Origin: Desulfovibrio piger
GTDB taxonomy: Bacteria; Desulfobacterota; Desulfovibrionia; Desulfovibrionales; Desulfovibrionaceae
Direction of reading: 5' to 3'
DNA length: 40,089 nt
NCBI RefSeq assembly: GCF_012843875.1
Contig: NZ_JABAFY010000023.1
Coordinates: 1-40,089 of the forward strand
Shown here: in pieces, positions 1 through 7,942 of the stretch
Position numbering within the stretch: the stretch's first letter is position 1
Layout of the letters: each line of letters begins with the position of its first letter
Made by a program: the position numbers and the translations under genes
The notes under the pieces: model-generated
Databases searched by the model: none
Seen by the model: only the letters and a program-made list of their open reading frames with translations
Told to the model about the DNA's origin: nothing

Positions 1-138
1 CACGAAAATCTGTTTGTTTCATGGGACGAGATTACCACACCTTTTAAAATCAAAAAACATGCCGGACATCCTCTAAGAACCTTTTTCCTGATGACTACTT
101 GTACTGAATGTACCCAAAATGACCAGACTCCCTTTTGA
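1..138 (+). CDS. possible C-terminal end of a truncated unknown gene
   Basis: Frame 1 is open from the first base to a TGA at 136-138, giving 45 residues that contain SWDEITTPFKIKK and end in CTECTQNDQTPF. The stretch is AT-richer than the rest of the window. A hairpin (123-155) begins just before the stop, which is typical of a gene end. I do not recognise the protein, and 45 codons in AT-rich DNA could be open by chance. It could be the tail of a gene on an element inserted next to the tRNA, or not a gene. Confidence 0.2.
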   Translation, partial: HENLFVSWDEITTPFKIKKHAGHPLRTFFLMTTCTECTQNDQTPF

Positions 139-155
139 TGAAAAAGGGAGTCTGG
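123..155. terminator. strong hairpin at the left edge, possible terminator
   Basis: CCAGACTCCCTTTT (123-136) pairs with AAAAGGGAGTCTGG across a short GATG-containing loop. The long stem has A/T pairs next to the loop and no clear U-tract on either side (TGGAAATG on plus, TCATTTTGGG on minus). It overlaps the stop of the possible partial gene. It may be a terminator for that gene, or a structured end of an element. Confidence 0.4.
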
Positions 156-298
156 TGGAAATGAGGCAGACCAGGTGCTCTAGGGAGATAGCGAGAAACG
201 TAGAAGGTAATCCGCAGACAAGCAGCATGATTACGCACGAAGATTTTTCATCACTTGGTGCTATTTTTTCGCGTGCGTGTTGGGAATGGTGTTGGGAC

Positions 299-334
299 AA
301 AAGAAAAAGGGGTTACGGATTTATCCGTAACCCC
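299..334 (-). terminator. intrinsic terminator of tRNA-Val
   Basis: A perfect inverted repeat with 12-base arms (GGGGTTACGGAT, then ATCCGTAACCCC) and a 2-base centre lies at 309-334. On the minus strand it is followed by CTTTTTCTTTT. It starts 11 bases past the CCA end of the tRNA and is the evident end of that transcript. Confidence 0.88.
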
Positions 335-344
335 TTGATTTCCT

Positions 345-420
345 TGGTGGGCAGTACAGGACTTGAACCTGTGGCCCCCGCCTTGTAAGGGCGGTGCTCA
401 ACCAGCTGAGCTAACTGCCC
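345..420 (-). tRNA. tRNA-Val, anticodon TAC, CCA encoded
   Basis: Read on the minus strand the gene starts GGGCAGT and ends ACTGCCCACCA, so the 7-bp acceptor stem pairs fully and the terminal CCA is encoded in the DNA. The D arm has GCTC..GAGC. The anticodon stem CCGCC/GGCGG closes the loop CTTACAA, giving anticodon TAC (valine). The T arm carries GGTTCAAGTCC. Length is 76 nt, the normal size. It lies 77 bp after the PEP-synthase-like gene on the same strand, with its own promoter-like site between and a strong terminator behind it. The DNA beyond its 3' end is AT-richer, as often seen at integration sites. Confidence 0.97.
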
Positions 421-425
421 AAGCT

Positions 426-448
426 GCCTTTTCCAGAGCGGAAAAGGC
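426..448 (-). other. hairpin in the tRNA-Val 5' leader
   Basis: GCCTTTTCC (426-434) and GGAAAAGGC (440-448) form a perfect 9-bp stem with a 5-base loop, 6 bp upstream of the mature tRNA 5' end. It has no U-tract. It could mark the RNase P leader boundary or be a weak terminator for the upstream operon. Confidence 0.5.
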
Positions 449-455
449 ATGCCGT

Positions 456-484
456 CTTCTAATATAACGCCGTACGTGTGTCAA
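456..484 (-). promoter_or_regulatory. sigma70-type promoter for tRNA-Val
   Basis: On the minus strand a consensus TTGACA (-35, 479-484) is followed after exactly 17 bp by TAGAAG (-10, 456-461). This places the start about 30 bp before the tRNA. It lies in the 77-bp gap after the PEP-synthase-like gene, so the tRNA need not depend on read-through. Confidence 0.6.
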
Positions 485-497
485 CCGCAGCCGTCGA

Positions 498-3143
498 TCA
501 GCTGAATTGCAAAGGCTTTGCCATCAGCGTTGCCATGTCTCCGGCCAGCTTTTCCTTGAGGGCCGCGGCACGTACGGTATCCTTCATGATCATGTCCACC
601 TGACGGCTGTGGATCAGCAGATAGCCGATCAGGCGCGTCCGGCGCAGGGTCTCTTCGGCGTTGTACGCTTCCGCCACGGCAAACATGGAATCGTTCTTGA
701 TGTCTACACGGAAGCCGTGGGTCTCCAGCAGGTCGGCCAGCATCCTGGCGCGCAGGATGCGGCGGCTGACGTCCGCTGCTCCGCCCTTGAACTGGAAGCT
801 GACGAAGTTCTCGTGCTCATCCTCGCCCGCAAGACATTCCACCGTGCAGAAATGATACCCGTACCGGGCCTGCAGGATCATATAGCGCGAGGCGATGATG
901 AAGAAGTTCTTGTCAGCCATGGCCGTAGGCGCCGTACTTTCCAGCTCCCGGTTCATGGTGCTCTCGAACACGACGCTCATGAAGCCAGAGGCGCTGGTCG
1001 CCGGCGGCCCGGCCCAGGGCACGGCCACCATGCCGTTCCACAGGGCCAGCATGGGTTTGCAGGCGATGTTCCCCAGCTCCACCAGCGGGCCGTTGACGCT
1101 GCGCTTGAAGCCGTCATCCATGTCGATGACCCAGTATTGCAGCTTGACGCCCACCTTGAGCTGTTTGCCCATGTTGCGGTTGAGGGCCGCCTCGCTGTCG
1201 AACATCAGGCCCACGGCCTTTTCATGACAGAAGCGGGTGATGTCGTGCAGGCTGGTGCAATTGGCCGGCGAGAAATCCGGCGAATCCGGGTCCAGCAGAT
1301 GCAGGGGCGTCATCAGGGCCGCCAGTTCCTTGAGGCGCTGATAGACGGGGCTCCCGGCCATAAGGTTGGGGGGCGTCGCCCCTGCCGGGATCAATTCGGG
1401 ATGGCTCCCGGCCAGTACCGTGCCCCGGTCGGCCAGCAGCGTGACCTCACCGGCATTTTCCAGCAGATGGCTGGCATCCTTCAGACTGAACAGGGCCGGG
1501 AGCTTGTATTCCCGTGCCACAGAGGCCAGATGCCCGGCCATGCCGCCCGTTTCGCTGATCAGGCCCGCAGCCCGTGAAAGCAGCGTGGCCCAGCGGGGCT
1601 GTGCCCGTTCGATGACCAGGATGCCGCCTCGCGGGAAAGAAAGCATGTCCGCGTCTTTGCGGGCCACGAAAACAGGTCCCACAGCCACCCCGGAGCTGAC
1701 GGCCATACCGCCCTGTGCCAGGACGGGCAGATCGCCGGGGTCTTCTTCTCCGGCCACTGCCGCCGGGGCTTCCTCCACCTGGTCGGGCGCGCTCTCGAAT
1801 AGCGGACGGCTTTGCAGGACCACGATACGCGTATTGCCCTCATAGGGTTCCAGCGCCCATTCCACGTCCTGCGGCTCGTTGTAGAATTCTTCCAGCGCCA
1901 GGGCAACCTGCGCCAGCTCACGGGCCTGGGCATCCGTCAGGCTGGGACGGACAGCAGCCTCGCCTTCCAGATCGGAACGGCTGACGCCCTGTGCCGCCTC
2001 GGGAGCGCAATCCAGGCGGAACGCCTTGTAGGCGATATGCTTTTCAAGCAGTTCCGGCGGATTCTGGCGACTGAAGGCGAACACGTCCGGCGTGACGGCC
2101 CCGTCCACCACAGCCTGGGGCAGCCCGGGAACGGCATTGAGCGTCACCTGTCCCCTTCCCTGCCGGCTGGCCACGGGGTCGCGGCTGTAGGCCACACCGC
2201 CGGCCAGCGCCTGCACCATGCTGAGCACGCCCACACTCATGGGCGCGGCCTCATCCGGGATGCCGCGCTGGAAACGGTAGCTCATGGCCGTGACCGCGTA
2301 CTTGCTGGCCACGATCTCCTTCCAGACTTCGCAGGCTTCTTCGGGCAGGACATTCAATTCCGACCTGTACTGACCAGCAAAGGTCACGCCCAGAGCATCT
2401 TCGCCCACGGCGCTGCTGCGCAGGGCAAGGCGCAGCTCGCTGCCGCAACGTTCCACCATGCCCGCCACGGCCTCTTCGATGGCCTGCTCCAGCTGCGGCG
2501 GCAAGGGCGCGTTGAGGATGCACTGCTGCAATGCGGCCGACAGGCTGAACAGATCGTCCATGCTGTCCATGTCCGCGCTCTGGATGCGGCGGGAGATCTC
2601 GTCACGCAGCCCGTTGTATTCCATGAAGGCATGATAGGCGTTGACCGTCACGGCAAAACCGTCCGGCACGGCCAGCCCCACATTGGCGGAGACTTCGCCA
2701 AGATTGGCCATCTTGCCGCCGACCTGTGGCATGTCCCCCAGACGGATGTCCGTCAGGGGCAGCAGCAGGGGGCCGTCCGTGACCAGGCTCTTCCGCTCCA
2801 GCACGTCGGTGATGCGGCCGCTGACATCATTGAAAGCGGTCTGCAAACTTTCGTACTGGTTGTCGGAAAGCGCGTTGAGCTCGCGTACCATCTGGTACAC
2901 GGCCGTTGCCGCCCGCGTACCGGCACCGCGAACATAGCTCATGCCGAAGGGTCGCGAACCGGCCAGGGCCTCTTCCACTTCGCTCATGATCTCGAGCGCG
3001 TTCTTGTTGGAGGACAGCAGGCGACGGAACCGGGCACAACGTTCGCGGAGCTGCTTTTTCAGCTCTTCCTCGCGTGCCAGATCCTCGGGGCTCAGCTCTT
3101 TCTGCCCGCCCAGCAAGTGTCGCAATCGTGTAAATATGGACAT
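498..3143 (-). CDS. PEP-synthase-like protein, paralogue 1, phosphohistidine intact
   Basis: This 881-residue protein is related to PEP synthase and pyruvate phosphate dikinase but is not a standard PpsA. Residues 1-125 are a charged helical N-terminus. An ATP-grasp pyruvate-binding domain follows (130-450) with GGKMANLGE at 142-150, RSSAVGED at 242-249, FAGQY at 255-259, DVEWAL at 426-431 and LQSRPL at 443-448, all matching the family. The swivelling phosphohistidine domain (about 475-580) has GGMAGH with the expected His at 538. The PEP-using TIM barrel expected next is absent. Residues 600-881 instead form a domain shared only with the neighbour at 5236-7857, with FQFKGGAAD and RRILRAR. 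The start lies one base past the response-regulator stop, so it is the last gene of a four-gene operon. I infer ATP-dependent His phosphorylation, possibly for regulation; pyruvate-to-PEP conversion is doubtful without the barrel. Confidence 0.85.
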   Translation of the reverse strand: MSIFTRLRHLLGGQKELSPEDLAREEELKKQLRERCARFRRLLSSNKNALEIMSEVEEALAGSRPFGMSYVRGAGTRAATAVYQMVRELNALSDNQYESLQTAFNDVSGRITDVLERKSLVTDGPLLLPLTDIRLGDMPQVGGKMANLGEVSANVGLAVPDGFAVTVNAYHAFMEYNGLRDEISRRIQSADMDSMDDLFSLSAALQQCILNAPLPPQLEQAIEEAVAGMVERCGSELRLALRSSAVGEDALGVTFAGQYRSELNVLPEEACEVWKEIVASKYAVTAMSYRFQRGIPDEAAPMSVGVLSMVQALAGGVAYSRDPVASRQGRGQVTLNAVPGLPQAVVDGAVTPDVFAFSRQNPPELLEKHIAYKAFRLDCAPEAAQGVSRSDLEGEAAVRPSLTDAQARELAQVALALEEFYNEPQDVEWALEPYEGNTRIVVLQSRPLFESAPDQVEEAPAAVAGEEDPGDLPVLAQGGMAVSSGVAVGPVFVARKDADMLSFPRGGILVIERAQPRWATLLSRAAGLISETGGMAGHLASVAREYKLPALFSLKDASHLLENAGEVTLLADRGTVLAGSHPELIPAGATPPNLMAGSPVYQRLKELAALMTPLHLLDPDSPDFSPANCTSLHDITRFCHEKAVGLMFDSEAALNRNMGKQLKVGVKLQYWVIDMDDGFKRSVNGPLVELGNIACKPMLALWNGMVAVPWAGPPATSASGFMSVVFESTMNRELESTAPTAMADKNFFIIASRYMILQARYGYHFCTVECLAGEDEHENFVSFQFKGGAADVSRRILRARMLADLLETHGFRVDIKNDSMFAVAEAYNAEETLRRTRLIGYLLIHSRQVDMIMKDTVRAAALKEKLAGDMATLMAKPLQFS

Positions 3144-3144
3144 A

Positions 3145-3525
3145 TCACGCAGCGGCGCGAACCGCCTCCTCCATCTTGATGATCAGCTCGTTGATGGCCA
3201 CGGGCTTCAGCATATAGTCGTAAGCCCCCAGATCCATGCCCTGCACGGCCACACCGAGGGAGGCATGGCCCGTCAGCAGCAGCACAGGCAGTTTGGGGGC
3301 GATCTTCTTCATGTGGCGCAGCGTTTCCAGCCCATCCATGCCGGGCATGCGCACGTCCATGACCACCACCTGGAACATGGTCTCGGGCTGCTTCATAGCC
3401 TCCGTGACGATATCCAGCGCGCTCTGCCCGTCAGGAGCCGTCACGATGGTCATGCCGCGGCGGGACAGACGTTTTTCCATCAGCTGCAGGAATTCCACTT
3501 CATCATCAACAAAGAGTGCGTGCAT
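3145..3525 (-). CDS. receiver-only response regulator
   Basis: This 126-residue protein is a single CheY-type receiver domain with no output domain. The acidic pair D7-D8, phospho-acceptor D57 in VVVMDVRMPGMDG, the switch threonine T85 in LLLTGHAS and K107 in MLKPVA are all present, so it should be phosphorylatable. It begins 9 bp after the kinase gene and ends one base before PEP-synthase-like paralogue 1, so the kinase is its probable donor. With no DNA-binding or enzymatic part, its output must be protein contact or onward phosphotransfer. The adjacent PEP-synthase-like proteins are the obvious candidates, though this is inferred from gene order only. Confidence 0.95.
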   Translation of the reverse strand: MHALFVDDEVEFLQLMEKRLSRRGMTIVTAPDGQSALDIVTEAMKQPETMFQVVVMDVRMPGMDGLETLRHMKKIAPKLPVLLLTGHASLGVAVQGMDLGAYDYMLKPVAINELIIKMEEAVRAAA

Positions 3526-3534
3526 GGCATTCTC

Positions 3535-5235
3535 CTAAGCGTCTTCGCTGGTTTCAAGGGGTTGGCTCGGCGGTTCCGCGGGCAGGCTGATACAGAATGT
3601 CGTCCCCTGCCCCACAACGCTGCTGACCTCTATACGGCCACCAAGCTTTTCCAGAATCGTAAAGCAGATGGCCAGGCCAAGCCCTGTACCCTCGCCCACT
3701 GCCTTTGTGGTGAAGAAAGGATCGAAGATGCGCTGCATGGTCTCTTCGTCCATGCCCGGCCCCGTATCCTTGAAGTAGATGCGTGCGCCATCTTCCCAGG
3801 GTTCGGTGCGCACGGCGATGGAGCCATTCTTGCCTATGGCGTCGATGGCATTGTCGATGATGTTGATGAACACCTGCTCCAGCTGGGCCGAATCGGAAAG
3901 GATGACCGGCACATCGGCGGAAAAGTCCTTTTCGATGGTGATATTGCGGCCGCGGGCCTCGGTCTTGAGGAACTCCGTCGCCTGATCCACCAGAACGTTG
4001 ACCATGATCTCCGAGCGGCCGGGATTCATGCGCCGGCCAAAGCCCAGCATGCGCTGCGTGATCCCCTTGGCACGCTGCACGTGCTTTTCGATCTTGTCCG
4101 TGCTCTCCATGATCTCGTCGTAATTGACCATGTTCTTGGGGTTCTCGTCCTGCAGCAGGTCACGGATCCAGCCGGCGTTCTCCTGGATCAGCATGAGAGG
4201 ATTGTTGACCTCATGGGCCACGCCTGCGGCCATCTTGCCGAGAGCCGCCATCTTGCTGGATTGCAGCATGCGGGCGTCGATATGGGCCTGCTTGCGGTCG
4301 GCGGCCGTCAGACAAGAGACGATGTAGCGCGTCCCCAGGAAGGCACCCACCGTGACCAGCACGGCACCCAGTCCCACGAAAAGCAGGATATAGATGCGCA
4401 GGCGGTGCAGCGGAGCCAGGCTTTCCCGCACATCGTCCACCACCACCAGCAGCCAGGGCATGGAATCCAGATGCATCATGGCCGCCAAAGGCTCCTTGCT
4501 GACGCTGTCTCCCGGCTGGGACGGCAGGGGCACAAGGGCGATGCCCTGACGCAGCACGTTGGGCAAGGTGACATCAAAGTGTTCCAGGATGCGGCCGTAA
4601 TCGCGGGAATCGGTCTGCAGCACGCCCTGCTCGTTGATCAGGAAGGCGTCACTGCGCTCCCCGGAGTACACGCGCTGCAGCAGGCTGTTGATGGCTTCCA
4701 TGTCGATGGTGGCACGCATGATGAAGCTCTCGCCCCCTTCATGACGCAGGACGGCGATGATGAAATGCGGCACATTACGGAAGCCCATGAACACGTCGCT
4801 GACGAAAACGCCCTTGCGCAGTACCTCGGTGAACCAAGGCGCATTGACGTAGTTGGCATCACGCAGGTCGAACGGCCCCACATAGGAGATGTGGCGGCCG
4901 TCCATGCCGATGATGCCAAGGTCCACGAAGGAGCGCCCGCTCTGCTGCATGACCGTGAAGATACGGCTCAGCCGGTCGGGATCCCGCAATTCGGCAAGGT
5001 CATGCGTAAAGGCCAGCGTTTTTATCTGGGAAACGCGCTCATGCAAAAAGGTATCTAGCGCCCGGTGTTTACTGCTGCAAACGGCTTCGATACCGGCAGA
5101 GATCTTTTCATCATAGATGGAATTGATGCGGTCTATGCTGAAGATCCCCAGTGCCACCAGCGGCAAAAGGGCAAGCCCCAGATGCGTGACGAACAGACGG
5201 CGGAAGATGCGTCTGTATTCCCGTGTGGAAGGCAT
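3535..5235 (-). CDS. membrane sensor histidine kinase with periplasmic Cache-type sensor
   Basis: This 566-residue protein has a membrane segment at about 15-33, an extracytoplasmic region at about 35-278 and a second segment at about 281-302. The sensor region looks like a double Cache domain: SYVGPFDLRDANYV (117-130) followed by WF and VSDVF is typical, and such domains often bind small organic acids or amino acids. The cytoplasmic part has the H-box HEVNNPL with the phosphorylated His at 341, an N-box around NIIDNAIDAIG, then DTGPGM, FDPFFTT and GTGLGLAI. All kinase motifs are intact. Its ATG directly follows the stop of paralogue 2, and its GGAGG ribosome site lies inside that gene, so the two are probably translationally coupled. 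The ligand is not deducible. Confidence 0.95.
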   Translation of the reverse strand: MPSTREYRRIFRRLFVTHLGLALLPLVALGIFSIDRINSIYDEKISAGIEAVCSSKHRALDTFLHERVSQIKTLAFTHDLAELRDPDRLSRIFTVMQQSGRSFVDLGIIGMDGRHISYVGPFDLRDANYVNAPWFTEVLRKGVFVSDVFMGFRNVPHFIIAVLRHEGGESFIMRATIDMEAINSLLQRVYSGERSDAFLINEQGVLQTDSRDYGRILEHFDVTLPNVLRQGIALVPLPSQPGDSVSKEPLAAMMHLDSMPWLLVVVDDVRESLAPLHRLRIYILLFVGLGAVLVTVGAFLGTRYIVSCLTAADRKQAHIDARMLQSSKMAALGKMAAGVAHEVNNPLMLIQENAGWIRDLLQDENPKNMVNYDEIMESTDKIEKHVQRAKGITQRMLGFGRRMNPGRSEIMVNVLVDQATEFLKTEARGRNITIEKDFSADVPVILSDSAQLEQVFINIIDNAIDAIGKNGSIAVRTEPWEDGARIYFKDTGPGMDEETMQRIFDPFFTTKAVGEGTGLGLAICFTILEKLGGRIEVSSVVGQGTTFCISLPAEPPSQPLETSEDA

Positions 5236-7857
5236 CTACTCCTCCTTGGCTGAAATCTGGGAAAGGTCTCCACCAGTCAGCAAGATACGGCAATGGTTCA
5301 GCATGGTCTTGCGGGTCGCCGCCACCTTGGCGCTGTCCTGCATGATCATGTCCAGCTGGCGGGTATGGATGGTCAGATAGCCTGCCACAGCCAGCAGGCA
5401 CTGGCCTTCTTCCATATCCATGCCTTCAAGGCGCGCTGTCACGGCGTCATTGCGGACCACCGGCGTCAGGCCGAATTCCCACAGCAGATCGGCCACGAAG
5501 CGCACCCGCAGGATGCGGCGCTCGATATTGGCCGCCCCGCCGCGCAGCTGGAAGGCCACGTAATTTTCCGGCGTACGGTCCCCCAGCCGGGCTTCGACGG
5601 AGACGAAATGGAAGCCGAAGCGCGAATGCAGGCTGCAATAGTCGCGCGAAACCATGAAATAGTTCTTTTCCGTAAAGTAGGCCGTCTGTGCCGCCGGATC
5701 CAGATTGGGATTGGCCGTGGCCTCGAACAGCACGGAAAGGAAGCCCTTGCCGTCCACCGGCGGGGGCCCCTGCCAGGGATAGGCGTTCATGCCGTGCCAG
5801 ATAGCCTGCATGGGGATGGAGGTGATGTCCTCCACATCGATGACCGGGCCGGGCTGGACCTTGCCGAAGCCGTCATTGAGGTTCACGACCCAGAACTGTT
5901 TGAGGACCTTGTCCCGCAGCTGCTTGATGCGCTGGGCCGCGTACTGCTTGTCGGACCCCAGGGTGAACATGGCGCTGACGGCCTTTTCATGACAGTAGCG
6001 GGCGATATCATGATAGGTCTGGCAGTTGGCCGCCTTGAAATCCACGCTGTCCACGTCGATGGTCAGGGGAAGGATATGTTCCGCCACATGCTGCAGCACC
6101 CGGTACACGGGGCTGCCGGGCAGATAGTCGCGGGGCGGACGGGCCTGGGCCAGCAGCTCGTCCAGCTGGCCGGTGAAGACACAGCCCATCTCCGTGCAGA
6201 CCGTCACCTTGTCGCCCGGGGTCAGCTTTTCCATGGCTCCGGCCAGGCCGAACATGGCCGGGATGCCGAACTCGCGGGCCAGGGAGAACAGGCGCGAGCC
6301 CAGCAGGCCGTCCTCGGCGATGATGGCCCCGGCACGGTCCACCAGCGAAGCCCACTGGTACAGATCGCGCTGCACCACCAGGATGCCGCCGTCAGGAAAA
6401 TCCAGGACATCAGACCAGGAACGGGCGATGACCACCGGGCCGCAGGCCCTGCCGCGGCTGGTGGTGACGCCGCCGGTCAGCAGGGGCGCGGGCAGATTGT
6501 CATCCGCGCGGGACTCGGCCTCGTCTTCACGCTCTTCCTGGGTCCGGGCCTTGATGACCATGGGGCGCGCCATGAGCACCTGCGTCCGGCCGGACGGCGT
6601 GCGCAGCCAGACCATGGACTGGGGACAGCCGGACATATTTTCCAGCTCCATGGCCAAGGCCGCCACATCAGCGGCGGCCTGATCGGAAAAGGAACTGCCG
6701 TCCTCGGCGTCATGCATACATCGGGCGCTGACTTTGTACGGCGGGGTCCGGGAAACATGCATCACATTGACGGGCACCAGCGAGTATTCCATGTCCTGCG
6801 GCAGCCCGTTACAGAAATAGATATGGACGTTACCGCCCTTCAGGTCGATGGGGTTGGCCGTATGGGCCATGCCGCCAAAGCTGTCCTCCTCCACGGCAAG
6901 GCAGGTGATGCAGATGCGGGCATTGGCTTCCATCAGGCCGCGGGCACGCCGGTAAACCAGGGCCTGGGCCTGCTGCTTGCGGGCCAGCGTCGTATGCAGG
7001 GAAGCCAGGATATCCATATCGGAGGCATGCAAGGAGACAGTGGGGCCCCAGACCAGCAGCCCGGGATCCGTGCCCGGCGTGTCCTCGCCGTCATCCATGC
7101 AGGGCCACAAGCGCCCTTTGAACAGCAGGCGCATCTCGCCCGGACATTTTTTGCGCAGCTCCGCCAGCACGGCACAAAATTCTTCCACCAGCCTGTCCGG
7201 TAACGGCGTGCTTTCCGTCAGTTCGCTCAGGCTTTCCGAAAGATCCTGCAAGGTCTCGGGGAGGTACCCCCCTGCGGCCTGGATGCGCCGGTTCATCTCT
7301 TCCAGCATCCCCGTACCGGCAAACAGGCTCATGCAGCCTGCGGCCGTCACCACGAAACCGTCAGGGACCACATCGGGGCTCTGACGGCGCAGCTCGCCAA
7401 GACGGGCCGTGGATTTGTCGGCCAGATGGGCCTCCGCTGCACGGCCCGCCTCTTCCAGCGGGATGATGTACGGTCCCTCCAGTAATTGCACATGCGGGTA
7501 GACCTCACTGGCAACCGCTGTCTGCAAATGGTCGAAGCGTTCGTACAGGGCCTTGCACTGGGAAGGATTGAGGCGTTCGAGATGCTGGATGCACTGGTAC
7601 ACCTGCGTGGCCACGCTGGTGCACAGGGCCCGGACCCTGTGCAGGCCAAAGGGATGGTCACAGCACAGGGTATATTCCAGTGAGGTCATGTTCTCCTGGA
7701 ATTTGTTCCAGGCCGTCAAAAACAGTTTGAAGCGATGATGCCGGACGGCAAACGTATGTTCCGGGCTGCAGTCCGAGGCGGAGCTGCCTTTTTTATCGCT
7801 GGTAAACCGTTTGAAAAATTTGCTTAAAAACATTCTCTTCCTCGTCCGAAAAAACAA
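5236..7857 (-). CDS. PEP-synthase-like protein, paralogue 2, catalytic motifs lost
   Basis: This 873-residue protein aligns end to end with the product of 498-3143: a helical N-terminus (1-125), an ATP-grasp-like region (130-435), a swivelling domain (460-565) and the same C-terminal domain (580-873) with FQLRGGAAN and RRILRVR. Its active-site motifs are gone. Where paralogue 1 has RSSAVGED it has LLFKGRLWP. The phosphohistidine position is Arg522 (codon CGC at 6292-6294) in GLLGSRLFSLARE, where paralogue 1 has His538. It should therefore be unable to act as a phosphotransfer enzyme and may be a regulatory partner or scaffold. It is the first gene of the four-gene operon with the kinase, receiver and paralogue 1. 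The open frame of normal length with conserved ends argues against a decaying pseudogene. Confidence 0.82.
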   Translation of the reverse strand: MFFRTRKRMFLSKFFKRFTSDKKGSSASDCSPEHTFAVRHHRFKLFLTAWNKFQENMTSLEYTLCCDHPFGLHRVRALCTSVATQVYQCIQHLERLNPSQCKALYERFDHLQTAVASEVYPHVQLLEGPYIIPLEEAGRAAEAHLADKSTARLGELRRQSPDVVPDGFVVTAAGCMSLFAGTGMLEEMNRRIQAAGGYLPETLQDLSESLSELTESTPLPDRLVEEFCAVLAELRKKCPGEMRLLFKGRLWPCMDDGEDTPGTDPGLLVWGPTVSLHASDMDILASLHTTLARKQQAQALVYRRARGLMEANARICITCLAVEEDSFGGMAHTANPIDLKGGNVHIYFCNGLPQDMEYSLVPVNVMHVSRTPPYKVSARCMHDAEDGSSFSDQAAADVAALAMELENMSGCPQSMVWLRTPSGRTQVLMARPMVIKARTQEEREDEAESRADDNLPAPLLTGGVTTSRGRACGPVVIARSWSDVLDFPDGGILVVQRDLYQWASLVDRAGAIIAEDGLLGSRLFSLAREFGIPAMFGLAGAMEKLTPGDKVTVCTEMGCVFTGQLDELLAQARPPRDYLPGSPVYRVLQHVAEHILPLTIDVDSVDFKAANCQTYHDIARYCHEKAVSAMFTLGSDKQYAAQRIKQLRDKVLKQFWVVNLNDGFGKVQPGPVIDVEDITSIPMQAIWHGMNAYPWQGPPPVDGKGFLSVLFEATANPNLDPAAQTAYFTEKNYFMVSRDYCSLHSRFGFHFVSVEARLGDRTPENYVAFQLRGGAANIERRILRVRFVADLLWEFGLTPVVRNDAVTARLEGMDMEEGQCLLAVAGYLTIHTRQLDMIMQDSAKVAATRKTMLNHCRILLTGGDLSQISAKEE

Positions 7858-7906
7858 GGGACGGCAGGATCAGCCGTTTTACAGAAGGCCGGGAAAACGA
7901 TTTGCA

Positions 7907-7926
7907 GGATATTGTGCATAATATCC
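7907..7926. promoter_or_regulatory. palindrome upstream of the kinase/PEP-synthase-like operon
   Basis: GGATATT and AATATCC are perfect 7-bp arms around GTGCAT, 50-70 bp upstream of the operon start and 16 bp after the mobA stop. There is no U-tract on either strand, so a terminator is unlikely. The position and symmetry suit a repressor or activator operator. No convincing -35/-10 pair was seen beside it. Confidence 0.45.
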
Positions 7927-7942
7927 CAAGCAGGCCGCAGAT

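Noticed and set aside
119-388. Plus-strand open frame of 89 codons ending in VGSTGLEPVAPAL
   Set aside because: Its end is the antisense of tRNA-Val, a well-known source of false proteins, and it also crosses two hairpins.
507-1577. Long plus-strand open frames opposite the PEP-synthase-like genes (also 1812-3179, 2941-5058 and 5293-7203)
   Set aside because: GC-rich codon bias opens the antisense frame; the composition is His/Gln/Gly-rich without any family motif, and the minus-strand genes are certain.
7907-7926. Palindrome considered as a dif recombination site
   Set aside because: It has 7-bp arms and a 6-bp centre, but the arms do not resemble XerC/XerD half-sites, and xerC is 13 kb away.
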